From: Massiliimalia massiliensis
Lineage (GTDB): Bacteria; Bacillota; Clostridia; Oscillospirales; Ruminococcaceae
Assembly (NCBI RefSeq): GCF_900155615.1
Contig: NZ_FUHT01000003.1
Location: 1 to 64,000 of the forward strand
Length of the DNA stretch: 64,000 nt
Direction: 5' to 3'
Part shown: positions 1 through 10,190 of the stretch, piece by piece
Position numbering within the stretch: position 1 is the stretch's first letter
How the letters are laid out: each line of letters starts with the position of its first letter
Made by a program: the position numbers and the translations under genes
Notes under the pieces: model-generated
The model's input: the letters and a program-made list of their open reading frames with translations, nothing else
Told to the model about the DNA's origin: nothing
The model's database searches: none

Positions 1-228
1 CCCCTACACCACGCTCTTTCAATTATAAAAAACCCCGGAGATATTACCTCCTTGCTTTTAAACAATTATAATGTGTTATAAGAGTAGTTTTTTTATATGT
101 GCAGTTATTGTATTTAGTAAGTTTGTTTAATATATATTAATTAAAAAAGAGAAATTGTTTTCGTTGCATATTTAAAAAAAAGGGGGGGGTAAATTTTTTT
201 GACCCGCCACTTTTATTTATGAATCTAC
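1..228. other. AT-rich intergenic DNA, no gene seen
   Basis: I see no coding region here. It is strongly A+T rich and carries an A8G8 homopolymer run at 174-189. Read on the minus strand this is C8T8, downstream of the lipoprotein gene, where it may act as a degenerate terminator together with a short GGGT/ACCC stem. A weak GGAG/CTCC hairpin followed by six T lies near 35-60 on the minus strand. Confidence 0.5.
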
Positions 229-759
229 TTATTTTGCTTCAAATTCCTGAGAATAAACTTCTGTTCCGTCGCTGGCTACATAACGAACGACTACAACCGG
301 AGAGTCAACCTTTACAGTGATCTTTAACAATCCAGCAAGGCTTTCAAATGTTGATGCCTGTCCTTCCAACCCGGATTTCAGGCTATCTGCCATGCCGTCT
401 GTTGGAATGCCTTCGGCAAAAGTATAGGTGTAGATGAATTTGTTTCCTTCACCAGTGATCGCGATTTCCATTCCGGAATCAGCGAGAGTGTCTTTCAGCT
501 CTGCGATTTGAGACTGAACTTCTTCAGAAGCTGCATACTCTTCCATGGTTTCATAGGTTCCAAGAGAAGCATTGCCGGACTCATCACTGCTGGATTCTTC
601 GGCTTTAGAGGAGCTCTGATCCTCTTCGTTAGCAGCGACACTGCTGGAAGCTTCCGGAGCGGAAGACGAACCGTTATCGGATGCGGGTGCTTTTGGTGCG
701 CAGGAAGCGAATGAAGCCATCATCACTGTTGCTACACAAGCGATTAATAATTTTTTCAT
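229..759 (-). CDS. Lipoprotein, DUF4854-like
   Basis: 176-residue secreted lipoprotein. The N-terminus has a lysine pair, a hydrophobic segment and a lipobox FASC with the lipidated cysteine at residue 20, followed by a Ser/Glu-rich low-complexity linker (about 25-63) and a compact C-terminal domain (about 67-176). The pattern resembles small Clostridia lipoproteins with a DUF4854 domain; molecular function is unknown. The start is well supported by GAAGGAGAA upstream of ATG. It is transcribed away from nrdD and has its own promoter and a short leader with an intrinsic terminator (837-896), so expression is probably attenuated. Confidence 0.8.
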   Translation of the reverse strand: MKKLLIACVATVMMASFASCAPKAPASDNGSSSAPEASSSVAANEEDQSSSKAEESSSDESGNASLGTYETMEEYAASEEVQSQIAELKDTLADSGMEIAITGEGNKFIYTYTFAEGIPTDGMADSLKSGLEGQASTFESLAGLLKITVKVDSPVVVVRYVASDGTEVYSQEFEAK

Positions 760-836
760 GGTTGTTCTCCTTCTTTATTCTGTCATGAATGAATATTTGT
801 ACTTTTTCGTTCGACTGAAAATTGGATAAAAGCCAA

Positions 837-929
837 TAAAAAACACCCGTTTTAGGGTGCTTCCTAGTTTTATTTACAACGAACGAGATTGTACACTTTT
901 ATTGTAATATATTGCGCTTCTAGTGTCAA
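837..929 (-). promoter_or_regulatory. Promoter plus short leader with intrinsic terminator
   Basis: On the minus strand TTGACA (924-929) and TACAAT (901-906) are 17 bp apart. Transcription should start near 894. Within about 60 nt comes a CACCC/GGGTG hairpin (844-859) with an A-loop, followed by a T-run (837-843). No gene lies upstream on this strand, so the hairpin can only end transcripts from this promoter, either as an attenuator of the lipoprotein gene or to make a short RNA of about 58 nt. I recognise no known riboswitch class. Confidence 0.6.
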
Positions 930-1066
930 TCAGAATAAAAGCTTCACAATAAAATTGTAATAATTTGTGAAAAATTTATTGTTTATTAATCTGTATCTGT
1001 TCAAAATGACAAGGAACAATTTGGGAAAAGGACAAGAGATTTCTATAAATATTTCAAGAATTTTAG

Positions 1067-1121
1067 TTGACAACAACAATATATGGTGTATAATTGGAGC
1101 TAAACATACAATATATTGATA
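1067..1121 (+). promoter_or_regulatory. nrdDG promoter with two NrdR boxes
   Basis: TTGACA (1067-1072) and TATAAT (1089-1094) are 16 bp apart. Two sites like the NrdR consensus ACACAATATATTGTGT lie at 1074-1089 (13/16 by eye, between -35 and -10) and 1106-1121 (12/16, core CAATATATTG exact). Their starts are 32 bp apart, about three helical turns, the usual arrangement for NrdR. dATP-bound NrdR would therefore repress nrdDG. Confidence 0.8.
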
Positions 1122-1141
1122 TATTATAGGGAGGAATCGAC

Positions 1142-3238
1142 ATGCTAAAGGAAATACGGAAACGGGACGGAAATATTGTGCCCTTTCAGCCCGAAAAGAT
1201 TACCCGCGCCATCTTTAAAGCGGCAAATGCCGTTGGAGGAAATGATTGGGAGAAGGCGGAAGATTTAACCGGACAGGTTCTTGTTTTGGCTGAAGCAAAA
1301 ATGCCGGATGATGTAACCGATGTAGAAAAAATTCAGGATTTGGTAGAAAAGGTATTGATTGAAAACGGGCATGCAAAAACAGCAAAAGCGTATATCCTTT
1401 ATCGTGAAAAACGCCGCGCCGCGCGTGAAGCAAACGCCCTGATCGGCGCCACGATCAATATGTTCTCCCAATACCTGGGCGATCAGGATTGGCGGGTAAA
1501 GGAAAATGCCAATGCACAGAAATCCATTAATGGGATGAACAACTATATCCGCGAGACCTTTACAAAGCAATACTGGCTGCATGAAATTTATCCGGACGAA
1601 ATCAGGGAAGCCCACCTCTCAGGAGACCTTCATCTGCATGACCTTGGATTTTTTGGCCCGTACTGTGCAGGGTGGGATTTGAGGCAGCTTTTGACAATGG
1701 GCTTCGGCGGAGTGCCGGGCAAGGTGGAGTCATCTCCTGCAAAGCATCTGCGCAGCTTTCTGGGCCAGATTGTCAACTCTACCTTTACGACACAGGGCGA
1801 AACAGCAGGCGCACAGGCCTGGAGCAGCTTTGACACCTACTGCGCTCCATTTATCCGGTATGATCATCTGGATTACCAGACAGTCAAGCAGGCGATGCAG
1901 GAATTCATTTTCAACCTGAATGTACCGACCAGAGTCGGATTCCAGTGCCCATTCTCGAATCTGACCTTTGATATCCATCCGCCCCGCACCTTGAAGGACC
2001 AGGCGGTTATTATCGGCGGAGCGCTTCAGGAGGAAACCTACGGAGAATTCCAAAAAGAGATGGATATGATTAATACCGCTTTCTGTGAAGTGATGATGGA
2101 AGGGGATAAAAAAGGAAGGGTTTTTACTTTCCCAATTCCAACCATCAATGTCACGCCGGATTTTGAGTGGGACAGCCCGGTTGTAAACAAATTTATGGAG
2201 ATTACCTGCAAGTATGGAATCCCTTATTTCTCGAACTATATTAATTCTGACCTGTCCCCAGAGGACGCGCTCTCTATGTGCTGTCGGCTGAGGCTCAATA
2301 CCAGTGAACTGCGGAAACGAGGCGGGGGATTGTTTGGCTCCAACCCTCTGACGGGTTCAGTCGGCGTTGTTACCATCAACCTGCCGAGAATCGGCTATCT
2401 TGCAAAAAATGAGGCTGATTTCCGCGGCCGGCTGGAGCATTTGATGGAGATTGCCAAGGAAAGCCTGGAAATCAAACGCAAGACAATTGAGGAGCAGACG
2501 GAACGCGGCATGTATCCCTATTCTGCCCATTACCTCAAAAATGTGAAGGAGCGTACCGGTAATTTCTGGTTTAACCATTTTAACACCATCGGGCTGATCG
2601 GGATGAATGAAGCCTGCCTGAATTTCCTGGGAAAAGATATCACAACAGAGGAAGGGCAGAAATTTGCCCTGGATACGCTAAAGCTTATGCGGGATATTAT
2701 TACCCGTTTCCAGGAAGAAACAGGGCATGTCTATAACCTGGAGGCAACTCCGGCGGAAGGAACCAGCTACAGCCTGGCAAGGCTTGACAGGGAACGGTAT
2801 CCGGATATTATTACCGCCGGGAAGGACGAGCCTTATTATACCAACTCCACCCATCTCCCGGTAGGATATACGGACGACATTTTTGAAACCCTTGACCTTC
2901 AGGACGAGCTGCAGTGTCAATATACTGGCGGGACTGTACTCCATCTCTACTTAGGCGAACAAATTAAGGATACAGAGATTGCCAAGCAGCTGATTCGGAA
3001 AGCCTTTACCAATTATCAGTTGCCCTATCTGTCTCTGACGCCAACCTTTTCTGTCTGTCCGGAACACGGATACCTGAACGGCGAGGTATACACCTGCCCG
3101 GACTGCGGGAGGGATACAGAGGTTTGGAGCCGCGTTGTCGGGTATCTGCGCCCGGTACAGAATTTCCACAAGGGGAAACAGGAGGAGTATAAGCAGCGCG
3201 TCAAATATGTGATTCGTGAAGAGGAGCTCCGGGTATGA
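1142..3238 (+). CDS. nrdD: Anaerobic ribonucleoside-triphosphate reductase
   Basis: Class III ribonucleotide reductase (698 aa), the oxygen-sensitive glycyl-radical enzyme that makes dNTPs from NTPs. An N-terminal ATP-cone (about 1-95) provides allosteric control by ATP/dATP. The C-terminus has a zinc site (CPEHG about 639, CPDC about 652) and the glycyl-radical motif RVVGY with the radical glycine near residue 667. Start ATG follows GGGAGG. It overlaps nrdG by four bases (ATGA), so the two are translationally coupled. Full length, no anomalies. Confidence 0.97.
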   Translation: MLKEIRKRDGNIVPFQPEKITRAIFKAANAVGGNDWEKAEDLTGQVLVLAEAKMPDDVTDVEKIQDLVEKVLIENGHAKTAKAYILYREKRRAAREANALIGATINMFSQYLGDQDWRVKENANAQKSINGMNNYIRETFTKQYWLHEIYPDEIREAHLSGDLHLHDLGFFGPYCAGWDLRQLLTMGFGGVPGKVESSPAKHLRSFLGQIVNSTFTTQGETAGAQAWSSFDTYCAPFIRYDHLDYQTVKQAMQEFIFNLNVPTRVGFQCPFSNLTFDIHPPRTLKDQAVIIGGALQEETYGEFQKEMDMINTAFCEVMMEGDKKGRVFTFPIPTINVTPDFEWDSPVVNKFMEITCKYGIPYFSNYINSDLSPEDALSMCCRLRLNTSELRKRGGGLFGSNPLTGSVGVVTINLPRIGYLAKNEADFRGRLEHLMEIAKESLEIKRKTIEEQTERGMYPYSAHYLKNVKERTGNFWFNHFNTIGLIGMNEACLNFLGKDITTEEGQKFALDTLKLMRDIITRFQEETGHVYNLEATPAEGTSYSLARLDRERYPDIITAGKDEPYYTNSTHLPVGYTDDIFETLDLQDELQCQYTGGTVLHLYLGEQIKDTEIAKQLIRKAFTNYQLPYLSLTPTFSVCPEHGYLNGEVYTCPDCGRDTEVWSRVVGYLRPVQNFHKGKQEEYKQRVKYVIREEELRV

Positions 3239-3924
3239 GGTTCGGCGGGATTCAGAAAACCAGCACTATTGATTTCCCAGGCGTTCTGAGCTGTGTGTTA
3301 TTTACCAGGGGCTGTGACCTAAACTGTTTTTACTGCCATAACCGGGAGCTGATCGAAGGAATTGGGCCGGAAATATCGGAGGATGAGGCCCTTTCCTTTC
3401 TCAGGCGGCGGCAGGGCCTGTTGGACGGTGTGGTGGTCAGCGGAGGAGAGCCTACCCTGCAGCCGGATTTATCCCAATTTCTCAATCTGTGCAAGGGAAT
3501 GGGGTACAAGCTGAAACTGGACACCAACGGCCAGCGTCCCGGGCTGACAGAACAGTTGTGGCAGGAGGAGCTGCTTAATTATATTGCGGTGGATGTAAAG
3601 GCGCCGGAAGCGGAATATGCAGAGATATGCGGCGTGAGCGGCTTTGAGAAAACACGGGAAACCATTCTCGCTCTGCTAAAGCGCGGCGCTCATTTTGAAG
3701 CCCGGACAACGCTTTACCCCGGGCTGAGCATCGAGGAACTGGAAGAATTATTGAGCAGTTTTCCTGTGCTTCCATTATGGCGGATGAATTATTTTAAAAT
3801 GCCGGAGCAGTACTGTCCGACAGATGAAAAACGGCTGAAACAACCCGCGTTGACACCGGTGATGCTCAAGGAAGCGCTGCCTTTCCTGCAGAGACATCAG
3901 CCCAACCTGGCTATAGAAAAGTAA
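3235..3924 (+). CDS. nrdG: Anaerobic RNR activating radical-SAM protein
   Basis: 229-residue radical SAM enzyme that installs the glycyl radical on NrdD. The CX3CX2C cluster motif is at C27-C31-C34 and is followed by an SGGEPTLQ-type glycine-rich SAM motif. It starts within the last codons of nrdD and shares its NrdR-controlled promoter. It is the longer NrdG form common in Clostridia, where the activase is related to PflA-like proteins. The gene ends against a bidirectional terminator. Confidence 0.95.
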   Translation: MRFGGIQKTSTIDFPGVLSCVLFTRGCDLNCFYCHNRELIEGIGPEISEDEALSFLRRRQGLLDGVVVSGGEPTLQPDLSQFLNLCKGMGYKLKLDTNGQRPGLTEQLWQEELLNYIAVDVKAPEAEYAEICGVSGFEKTRETILALLKRGAHFEARTTLYPGLSIEELEELLSSFPVLPLWRMNYFKMPEQYCPTDEKRLKQPALTPVMLKEALPFLQRHQPNLAIEK

Positions 3925-3961
3925 AAGAAGGCGGAAGGATTAATTCCTTCCGCCTTCTTTT
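3923..3961. terminator. Bidirectional terminator nrdG / MATE
   Basis: A near-perfect hairpin (GAAGGCGGAAGGA arms) flanked by A-run and T-run serves both convergent genes. One arm lies inside the last codons of the MATE gene (stop at 3940). Confidence 0.9.
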
Positions 3962-5322
3962 ACTTTGCATGGTTGTTCTTCTTTGCCGAGCCGGCGATAG
4001 ACGGTCAGCATCATGGTCACAAAACAGGAGACTCCGCCAATCAAATTGGAAATCGGCTCTGCGATAAAGACGCCGTTGACGCCGAGTCCTCCGATCCGGG
4101 GAAGAAAAATCGTCAGCGGCACAACGATAATCGCCTTTCTGAGAATAGAAAAGAAGATTGCCATTTTAGACTTGCCGAGGCCGACAAAGGTGGACTGTCC
4201 TGCAAACTGGAAGATCATCATAATAAATCCGAAGAAATAGAGCTGCATCGCTTGACTTCCATATAGCAGCATATCCTCGTGATCGTTAAAAATGCGGATA
4301 AAAAATCCCGGCGATATTACGACAGCAAGCCAGGCCAGGGCAGAATAAATGCCGCCGATCAGGGTGGTGAATAAAATGCCCTTTCGCACGCGGCCATATT
4401 CCCTTGCGCCGTAGTTATACCCCAAGACCGGCTGAGAGCCATTCGTGATTCCGTTGACCGGCAGGCTGATGATTTCGCGGACAGAATTCAGGATTGTCAT
4501 AATACCGATATAGAGATCGCCGCCATAGGACTTGAGCGTAATATTACAGACAATCTGCACCAAACAATTGGTGGCGGACATGATAAAGCCCGACATGCCA
4601 AGCGCTGTGATTTCCTTGAAAAGCTTCCATTCGACCCGAAGACTCTTCCTTTTAATCCGCAGGATAGCTTTTCTGCCGGTTAAAAAGCGGAGCACCCAAA
4701 CAGCGGAAGCACCCTGCGCAATTACAGTCGCAATCGCAGCGCCCCGAATCCCCATGTGGAACACGAAAATAAAAAGCGGGTCTAGGATAATATTGAGCAC
4801 CGCGCCCAGCAGGGTAGTGAACATCCCCACCTTTGGAAAGCCCTGGGAGTTGATGAAGTAGTTCATCCCGGTTCCCAGCATGGAGAACACCGTTCCAAGC
4901 AGGTAGATTGAAAGATAATCGTCCGCATAGGCATATGTATTATCGCTCGCGCCGAACAAATAAAGGATCGGCTTTTTAAACAGATAGCAGACCAGCATAA
5001 TCAAAAAAGAGGAATAAAACAAAAGCGCAGCCGAATTCCCCATAATTTTTTCCGCGCGCTTGGTATTACCGGCGCCGCGCGCAATTGAGCACAACGGCGC
5101 CCCGCCCATCCCAAAGAGATTGGTGAAAGCGGTAACTAGAGCGACGATAGGGAAGGTCAGGCCGATTCCGGTTAAGGCCAGGCCGTCGGAATGCGGCAGA
5201 TGCCCGATATAAATTCGATCAACTACATTATATAAAAGCTGGATTAGCTGCGCGACAGTAAGCGGAACTGCCTGATATAAGATGTTTTTCCCAACACTGC
5301 CTTTTGAAAAGTCGTTTTCCAT
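3940..5322 (-). CDS. MATE family multidrug/sodium antiporter
   Basis: 460-residue polytopic membrane protein of the MATE/NorM-DinF family, expected to have 12 transmembrane helices in two six-helix halves. The N-terminal stretch VPLTVAQLIQLLYNVVDRIYIG is typical of clostridial MATE pumps, which expel cationic compounds using an ion gradient; the substrate cannot be told from sequence. Its last codons are part of the terminator shared with nrdG. The ribosome site is weak (AGAAAG). It is monocistronic, convergent with nrdDG. Confidence 0.92.
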   Translation of the reverse strand: MENDFSKGSVGKNILYQAVPLTVAQLIQLLYNVVDRIYIGHLPHSDGLALTGIGLTFPIVALVTAFTNLFGMGGAPLCSIARGAGNTKRAEKIMGNSAALLFYSSFLIMLVCYLFKKPILYLFGASDNTYAYADDYLSIYLLGTVFSMLGTGMNYFINSQGFPKVGMFTTLLGAVLNIILDPLFIFVFHMGIRGAAIATVIAQGASAVWVLRFLTGRKAILRIKRKSLRVEWKLFKEITALGMSGFIMSATNCLVQIVCNITLKSYGGDLYIGIMTILNSVREIISLPVNGITNGSQPVLGYNYGAREYGRVRKGILFTTLIGGIYSALAWLAVVISPGFFIRIFNDHEDMLLYGSQAMQLYFFGFIMMIFQFAGQSTFVGLGKSKMAIFFSILRKAIIVVPLTIFLPRIGGLGVNGVFIAEPISNLIGGVSCFVTMMLTVYRRLGKEEQPCKVKEGGRN

Positions 5323-5537
5323 CTGATTTCTTCTTTCTGAACAATCTTTTCCAATGGTATTATTATATCACGCCTGCGCCAAGAATAAAAGCGGTTCCAG
5401 ATCCGAAAAAAACTGCAATAATATTATTGTGGAGATTACCTTTCGGCTATAGTTCCCTCAACGGCCGTAAGCCTGCCGCAGCAGCAAGGCGCAGCCTAAG
5501 ATGAAAAAATAAATTTTGCCAAACTGTCCGCGGTATC

Positions 5538-5566
5538 TTGATTTTGGAAAACAAATCTTTTATACT
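5538..5566 (+). promoter_or_regulatory. Promoter of zinc dehydrogenase
   Basis: TTGATT (5538-5543), 17 bp, TATACT (5561-5566), about 50 bp before the start codon. Nothing else is seen in the 293-base gap 5323-5615. Confidence 0.6.
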
Positions 5567-5615
5567 GAAGAAAAGAGGACAGGATGAAAACCTCTAAAAG
5601 GAGTGGCAGAATAAG

Positions 5616-6644
5616 ATGAAAAGTGCAGTGTTTTATGGCAAGCATGATCTCCGTCTGGAAGAACGCGCGCTTCCGAGCGTTGGGAAGCATGATGTGCTGA
5701 TCAAGGTAATGGCCTGCGGCGTATGCGGGACGGATGTTCATATTTACGAAGGGGATAAAGGCGCGGCTGAAACGAATCCCCCTACAATTTTAGGGCATGA
5801 GTTTGCCGGCGTAGTAGAACAGGTGGGCGAAGCGGTCACCCAGGTCAAAGTGGGAGACCGGGTCTGCGTAGACCCGAACCAGTTATGCGGAAAATGTTAT
5901 TATTGCCGAAGCGGAATCGGGCATTTTTGTGAAAACATGGTAGGAATCGGAACGACTGTAGAAGGTGGATTTGCACAGTATTGCGCTGTAAATGAATCCC
6001 AGGTTTACCATCTCGCGGATACGACTCCTTTTGAGGAAGGCGCGATGACAGAACCTGTCGCCTGCTGCCTGCATGGGATTGATCTCTGTGAAATTTCTGC
6101 GGCCTCGACTGTGATGGTGATCGGCGGGGGCATGATCGGCTTACTGATGGTTCAGCTTGCTAAGCTGTCCGGTGCACATCAGGTGATTTTGCTTGAACCG
6201 GTAGAAGGAAAAAGGGAGGTCGGGAAAAAGCTTGGCGCCGATCTCTGTATTGACCCGATCCATGAGGACGTTAAGGCTGTTCTGGCTGAACACCAGATCC
6301 ATCGGATCAGCGTAGTGATTGAATGTGCAGGATTAAAGCAGACGATTGCGCAGGCAATTGATCTGGCGGGAAAATATTCCATTGTGATGATGTTCGGCTT
6401 GACAAAGCCGGACGATGAAGTGGCGATTAAACCATTTCAGATTTTCCAGAAGGAGGTTATTTTGAAGGCTTCCTTCATCAATCCGTATACGCAGCAGCGT
6501 GCGCTTGATTTAATTAATGCAAAGAAAATCGATGTAAGCTCTATGGTGTATGAGGTGAGAGGGCTTTCCGGACTAGAAGAGGTTCTGGCAAATGCTGAGC
6601 TTCGCAAAAAGGGGAAATTTATTATTGACCCCTGGAAGGACTAA
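5616..6644 (+). CDS. Zinc-dependent medium-chain alcohol dehydrogenase
   Basis: 342-residue MDR dehydrogenase of the sorbitol/threonine dehydrogenase group. The catalytic zinc ligands are C37 and H61-E62 and the structural zinc ligands C91, C94, C97 and C105. A GGGMIG-type nucleotide-binding turn near residue 170 indicates NAD(P)+. Likely substrate is a polyol or related secondary alcohol; no neighbour identifies it. It is a single gene with its own promoter and a strong terminator. Confidence 0.93.
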   Translation: MKSAVFYGKHDLRLEERALPSVGKHDVLIKVMACGVCGTDVHIYEGDKGAAETNPPTILGHEFAGVVEQVGEAVTQVKVGDRVCVDPNQLCGKCYYCRSGIGHFCENMVGIGTTVEGGFAQYCAVNESQVYHLADTTPFEEGAMTEPVACCLHGIDLCEISAASTVMVIGGGMIGLLMVQLAKLSGAHQVILLEPVEGKREVGKKLGADLCIDPIHEDVKAVLAEHQIHRISVVIECAGLKQTIAQAIDLAGKYSIVMMFGLTKPDDEVAIKPFQIFQKEVILKASFINPYTQQRALDLINAKKIDVSSMVYEVRGLSGLEEVLANAELRKKGKFIIDPWKD

Positions 6645-6652
6645 TGTAACAT

Positions 6653-6687
6653 AAAGAGGGCCCCGGCAGATGCCGGGGCCCTCTTTG
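6653..6687 (+). terminator. Terminator after dehydrogenase
   Basis: Perfect GC-rich stem (AGAGGGCCCCGGCA / TGCCGGGGCCCTCT) ending in TTT. Confidence 0.9.
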
Positions 6688-6718
6688 TCACCTTTTGCGG
6701 CTTCTGAGAATAGCATGT

Positions 6719-6737
6719 ATTGTCGTATAACGACAAT
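6719..6737 (+). promoter_or_regulatory. Palindrome upstream of collagen-like gene
   Basis: A perfect 8+8 bp inverted repeat (ATTGTCGT / ACGACAAT, 3-base spacer) lies seven bases before the AGGAGG ribosome site. It could be a regulator operator or an mRNA hairpin; no sigma-A promoter is obvious nearby. Confidence 0.5.
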
Positions 6738-6757
6738 GATCTTAGGAGGTTTCATTT

Positions 6758-8146
<1,389 letters not shown>

Positions 8147-8383
8147 TCGGCATAACAGCGAAAAATTGGCAAAAAGAAGCTGAAAGACTATTGTGGAATC
8201 GGATTTTTCAATCGAGCACCATTCATTATGCTGCAGCTTAACAGGAATCGATCTGTTTCTGCGCAGTTCTGGAAAGGACTGCGCAGAAATATTAAAGAGC
8301 GGATCTGTCTGATTTTTGTTTGCTGCTGTAGATTTATCGTGATTGTACGGCGATAAAATCGATGATAAAAGGTCGAGATACGA
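8147..8383. other. Intergenic gap with perfect hairpin
   Basis: The gap holds a perfect 12-bp stem with a 10-base loop at 8256-8289 (TTTCTGCGCAGT arms) without a T-run, possibly a processing signal or Rho-independent-like stop after the collagen-like gene. A shorter TTTATCG/CGATAAA stem precedes the glycosyltransferase. Confidence 0.5.
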
Positions 8384-9457
8384 ATGATTACATTAAGCTT
8401 ATGTATGATTGTGAAGGATGAGGAACAGGTTTTGGCACGCTGCCTTGACAGCGTGAGGGATGTGTTTGACGAGATTGTGATTGTTGATACCGGCAGTACA
8501 GACCAGACAAAACAGATTGCGGAGCGCTATACACAAAATATATATGATTTTAACTGGAATGACGATTTTTCAGCAGCCCGAAATGAATCATTTGCCAGGG
8601 CTGCAATGGATTACTGCATGTGGATGGATGCGGATGATATCCTGCTTGAAGCAGACCGGCAGGCGCTGCTCCAGCTGAAAGCTTCTCTGCCGGAAGAAAC
8701 CGATGTAGTGATGATGAAATACCATGTTCAGTTTGATGACCAGGGGAATCCAACCTATTCCTACTATCGGGAACGGCTCATCCGGAGAAAACCGGCGCCC
8801 TTGTGGCAAGGCTTTGTTCATGAGGTCATTGCTCCGTTCGGAAACATCTTATATTCTGATATTGCGGTGACTCACCGCCGGGTGAAGAAAAGCTCGTCGG
8901 GCCGCAACCTGAAAATTTATGAAGCGAAAAAAGAACAGGGCGTACCGTTTGACCCGCGGGCAGAATTTTACTATGCGCGGGAGCTTTATTACCACGGCTG
9001 GTACGAAAAGGCGATTTATGAGTTTGAACAGTTTCTACAGCGCCCCGACGGCTGGGCAGAAAATAAAATAGAGGCCTGTCGGATGCTTTCCTACTGCTAC
9101 CAGGATGCCGGGCAGCCGGAAAAAATCCTGCCGGCACTTTTCCAGAGCTTTGCATATGATATTCCGCGAGCAGAGCTATGCTGCGAAATCGGCTTCTATT
9201 TTGCAGAACGCCAGGCGTACCAGCTTGCTGTTTTCTGGTATGAGCAGGCACTGAAAACGCCGCGCAATGACCAGAGCGGCGCGTTTGTACTGCCGGACTG
9301 CTATGGCTATATCCCGGCAATCCAGCTTTGCGTCTGCTATGACCGTCTGGGAAACCTTGCGGCTGCAAAGCAGTACAACGATCTTGCCGGAAAATTCAAG
9401 CCGGATGCGGAAGCCTACCAGCATAACCGAGATTATTTCCTTTCCTTTGAAGAATAA
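8384..9457 (+). CDS. Family 2 glycosyltransferase with TPR-like tail
   Basis: 357 residues. The N-terminal GT-A domain (about 1-210) starts LSLCMIVKDEE, has VDTGSTD (about 30) for nucleotide-sugar binding and a DADD metal motif (about 83). The C-terminal part (about 215-350) is helical with TPR-like repeats. This architecture matches GT2 enzymes of the SunS/WaaE-like kind that glycosylate peptides or proteins. It directly follows the Thr-rich collagen-like gene, so that protein is the obvious candidate acceptor (inference; Clostridioides difficile has a glycosyltransferase, SgtA, next to bclA3). Ribosome site AAAGGTCGAG. Confidence 0.87.
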   Translation: MITLSLCMIVKDEEQVLARCLDSVRDVFDEIVIVDTGSTDQTKQIAERYTQNIYDFNWNDDFSAARNESFARAAMDYCMWMDADDILLEADRQALLQLKASLPEETDVVMMKYHVQFDDQGNPTYSYYRERLIRRKPAPLWQGFVHEVIAPFGNILYSDIAVTHRRVKKSSSGRNLKIYEAKKEQGVPFDPRAEFYYARELYYHGWYEKAIYEFEQFLQRPDGWAENKIEACRMLSYCYQDAGQPEKILPALFQSFAYDIPRAELCCEIGFYFAERQAYQLAVFWYEQALKTPRNDQSGAFVLPDCYGYIPAIQLCVCYDRLGNLAAAKQYNDLAGKFKPDAEAYQHNRDYFLSFEE

Positions 9458-9487
9458 GAGGAACGGCCTTCAGAGCCGTTCCTCTTA
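9456..9487. terminator. Bidirectional terminator GT / GNAT
   Basis: Perfect stem AAGAGGAACGGC / GCCGTTCCTCTT with a seven-base loop between two convergent genes. Confidence 0.9.
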
Positions 9488-9940
9488 TTTGATGGTCTTG
9501 TGTACATAAATTTTGGTGGGGCGGCCGGATTCAAACAGATCCAGTCCGATTTCCCGAAAACCGTATTTTTCATAATACTGGATATGATTTGTCGTCAGAT
9601 AAACCTGGTCATAGCCCAGTGAACCGGCAGTCTGGCGTGCGTGCCATAAAAGCTGTTCGCCCAGCGCATGTCCGCGTTCTGACTCATCGACAAACAAGGG
9701 GGAAATCCAGGGAGACAGATCTTTTCTTTGAATACACTCCTGCTCCAGCAATTGATAAAATCCTTTCATCTCACCATCCCGAAGCAGCAGTACCGTCAAG
9801 GGCAGACTGTCCTGCGGGTGAAGGCTTTTGGGAATTTCCGGCAGTACGACATCCTTGACCGCCGGCCAATTTCGGCAGACATAGTCGGCCAGCTCCTGAC
9901 TGCGCTGGGGGCAATCCTGTAAAAAACAGATTTGGTACAT
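9485..9940 (-). CDS. GNAT family N-acetyltransferase
   Basis: 151 residues starting MYQICF; AAGGAGGG upstream selects this start over one 11 codons earlier. The central acetyl-CoA-binding segment (SERGHALGEQLL, about 88-99) matches GNAT motif A, and the tail YYEKYGFREIG is the usual GNAT motif B. The substrate is unknown. Single gene, convergent with the glycosyltransferase. Confidence 0.85.
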   Translation of the reverse strand: MYQICFLQDCPQRSQELADYVCRNWPAVKDVVLPEIPKSLHPQDSLPLTVLLLRDGEMKGFYQLLEQECIQRKDLSPWISPLFVDESERGHALGEQLLWHARQTAGSLGYDQVYLTTNHIQYYEKYGFREIGLDLFESGRPTKIYVHKTIK

Positions 9941-10190
9941 AGGGGTTCCCTCCTTTTTGAATTTCAGGGACAACCGTTCCTGTTACACTATCATAGCATG
10001 GGACAGAACAAAAAACAATAAGAAAAATCTCTGCAAATTGTTATGGTTTCGTAACAAAGTGAAAGGAAAAACATGATATGGTAAAAGAGCAAGTAGTTTC
10101 ACTGCTCTGGATTCTCCGGAGAGGGCAGTTTGGAGCTGGCCAGAGCGGCCGGAAACAAATTATTATCGACAAAGGCTTGGGGGAAAAATC

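Noticed and set aside
840-896. Possible preQ1-I riboswitch before the lipoprotein gene
   Set aside because: The A-rich tail is similar but the loop cannot form the required pseudoknot with it, and the gene has no link to queuosine.
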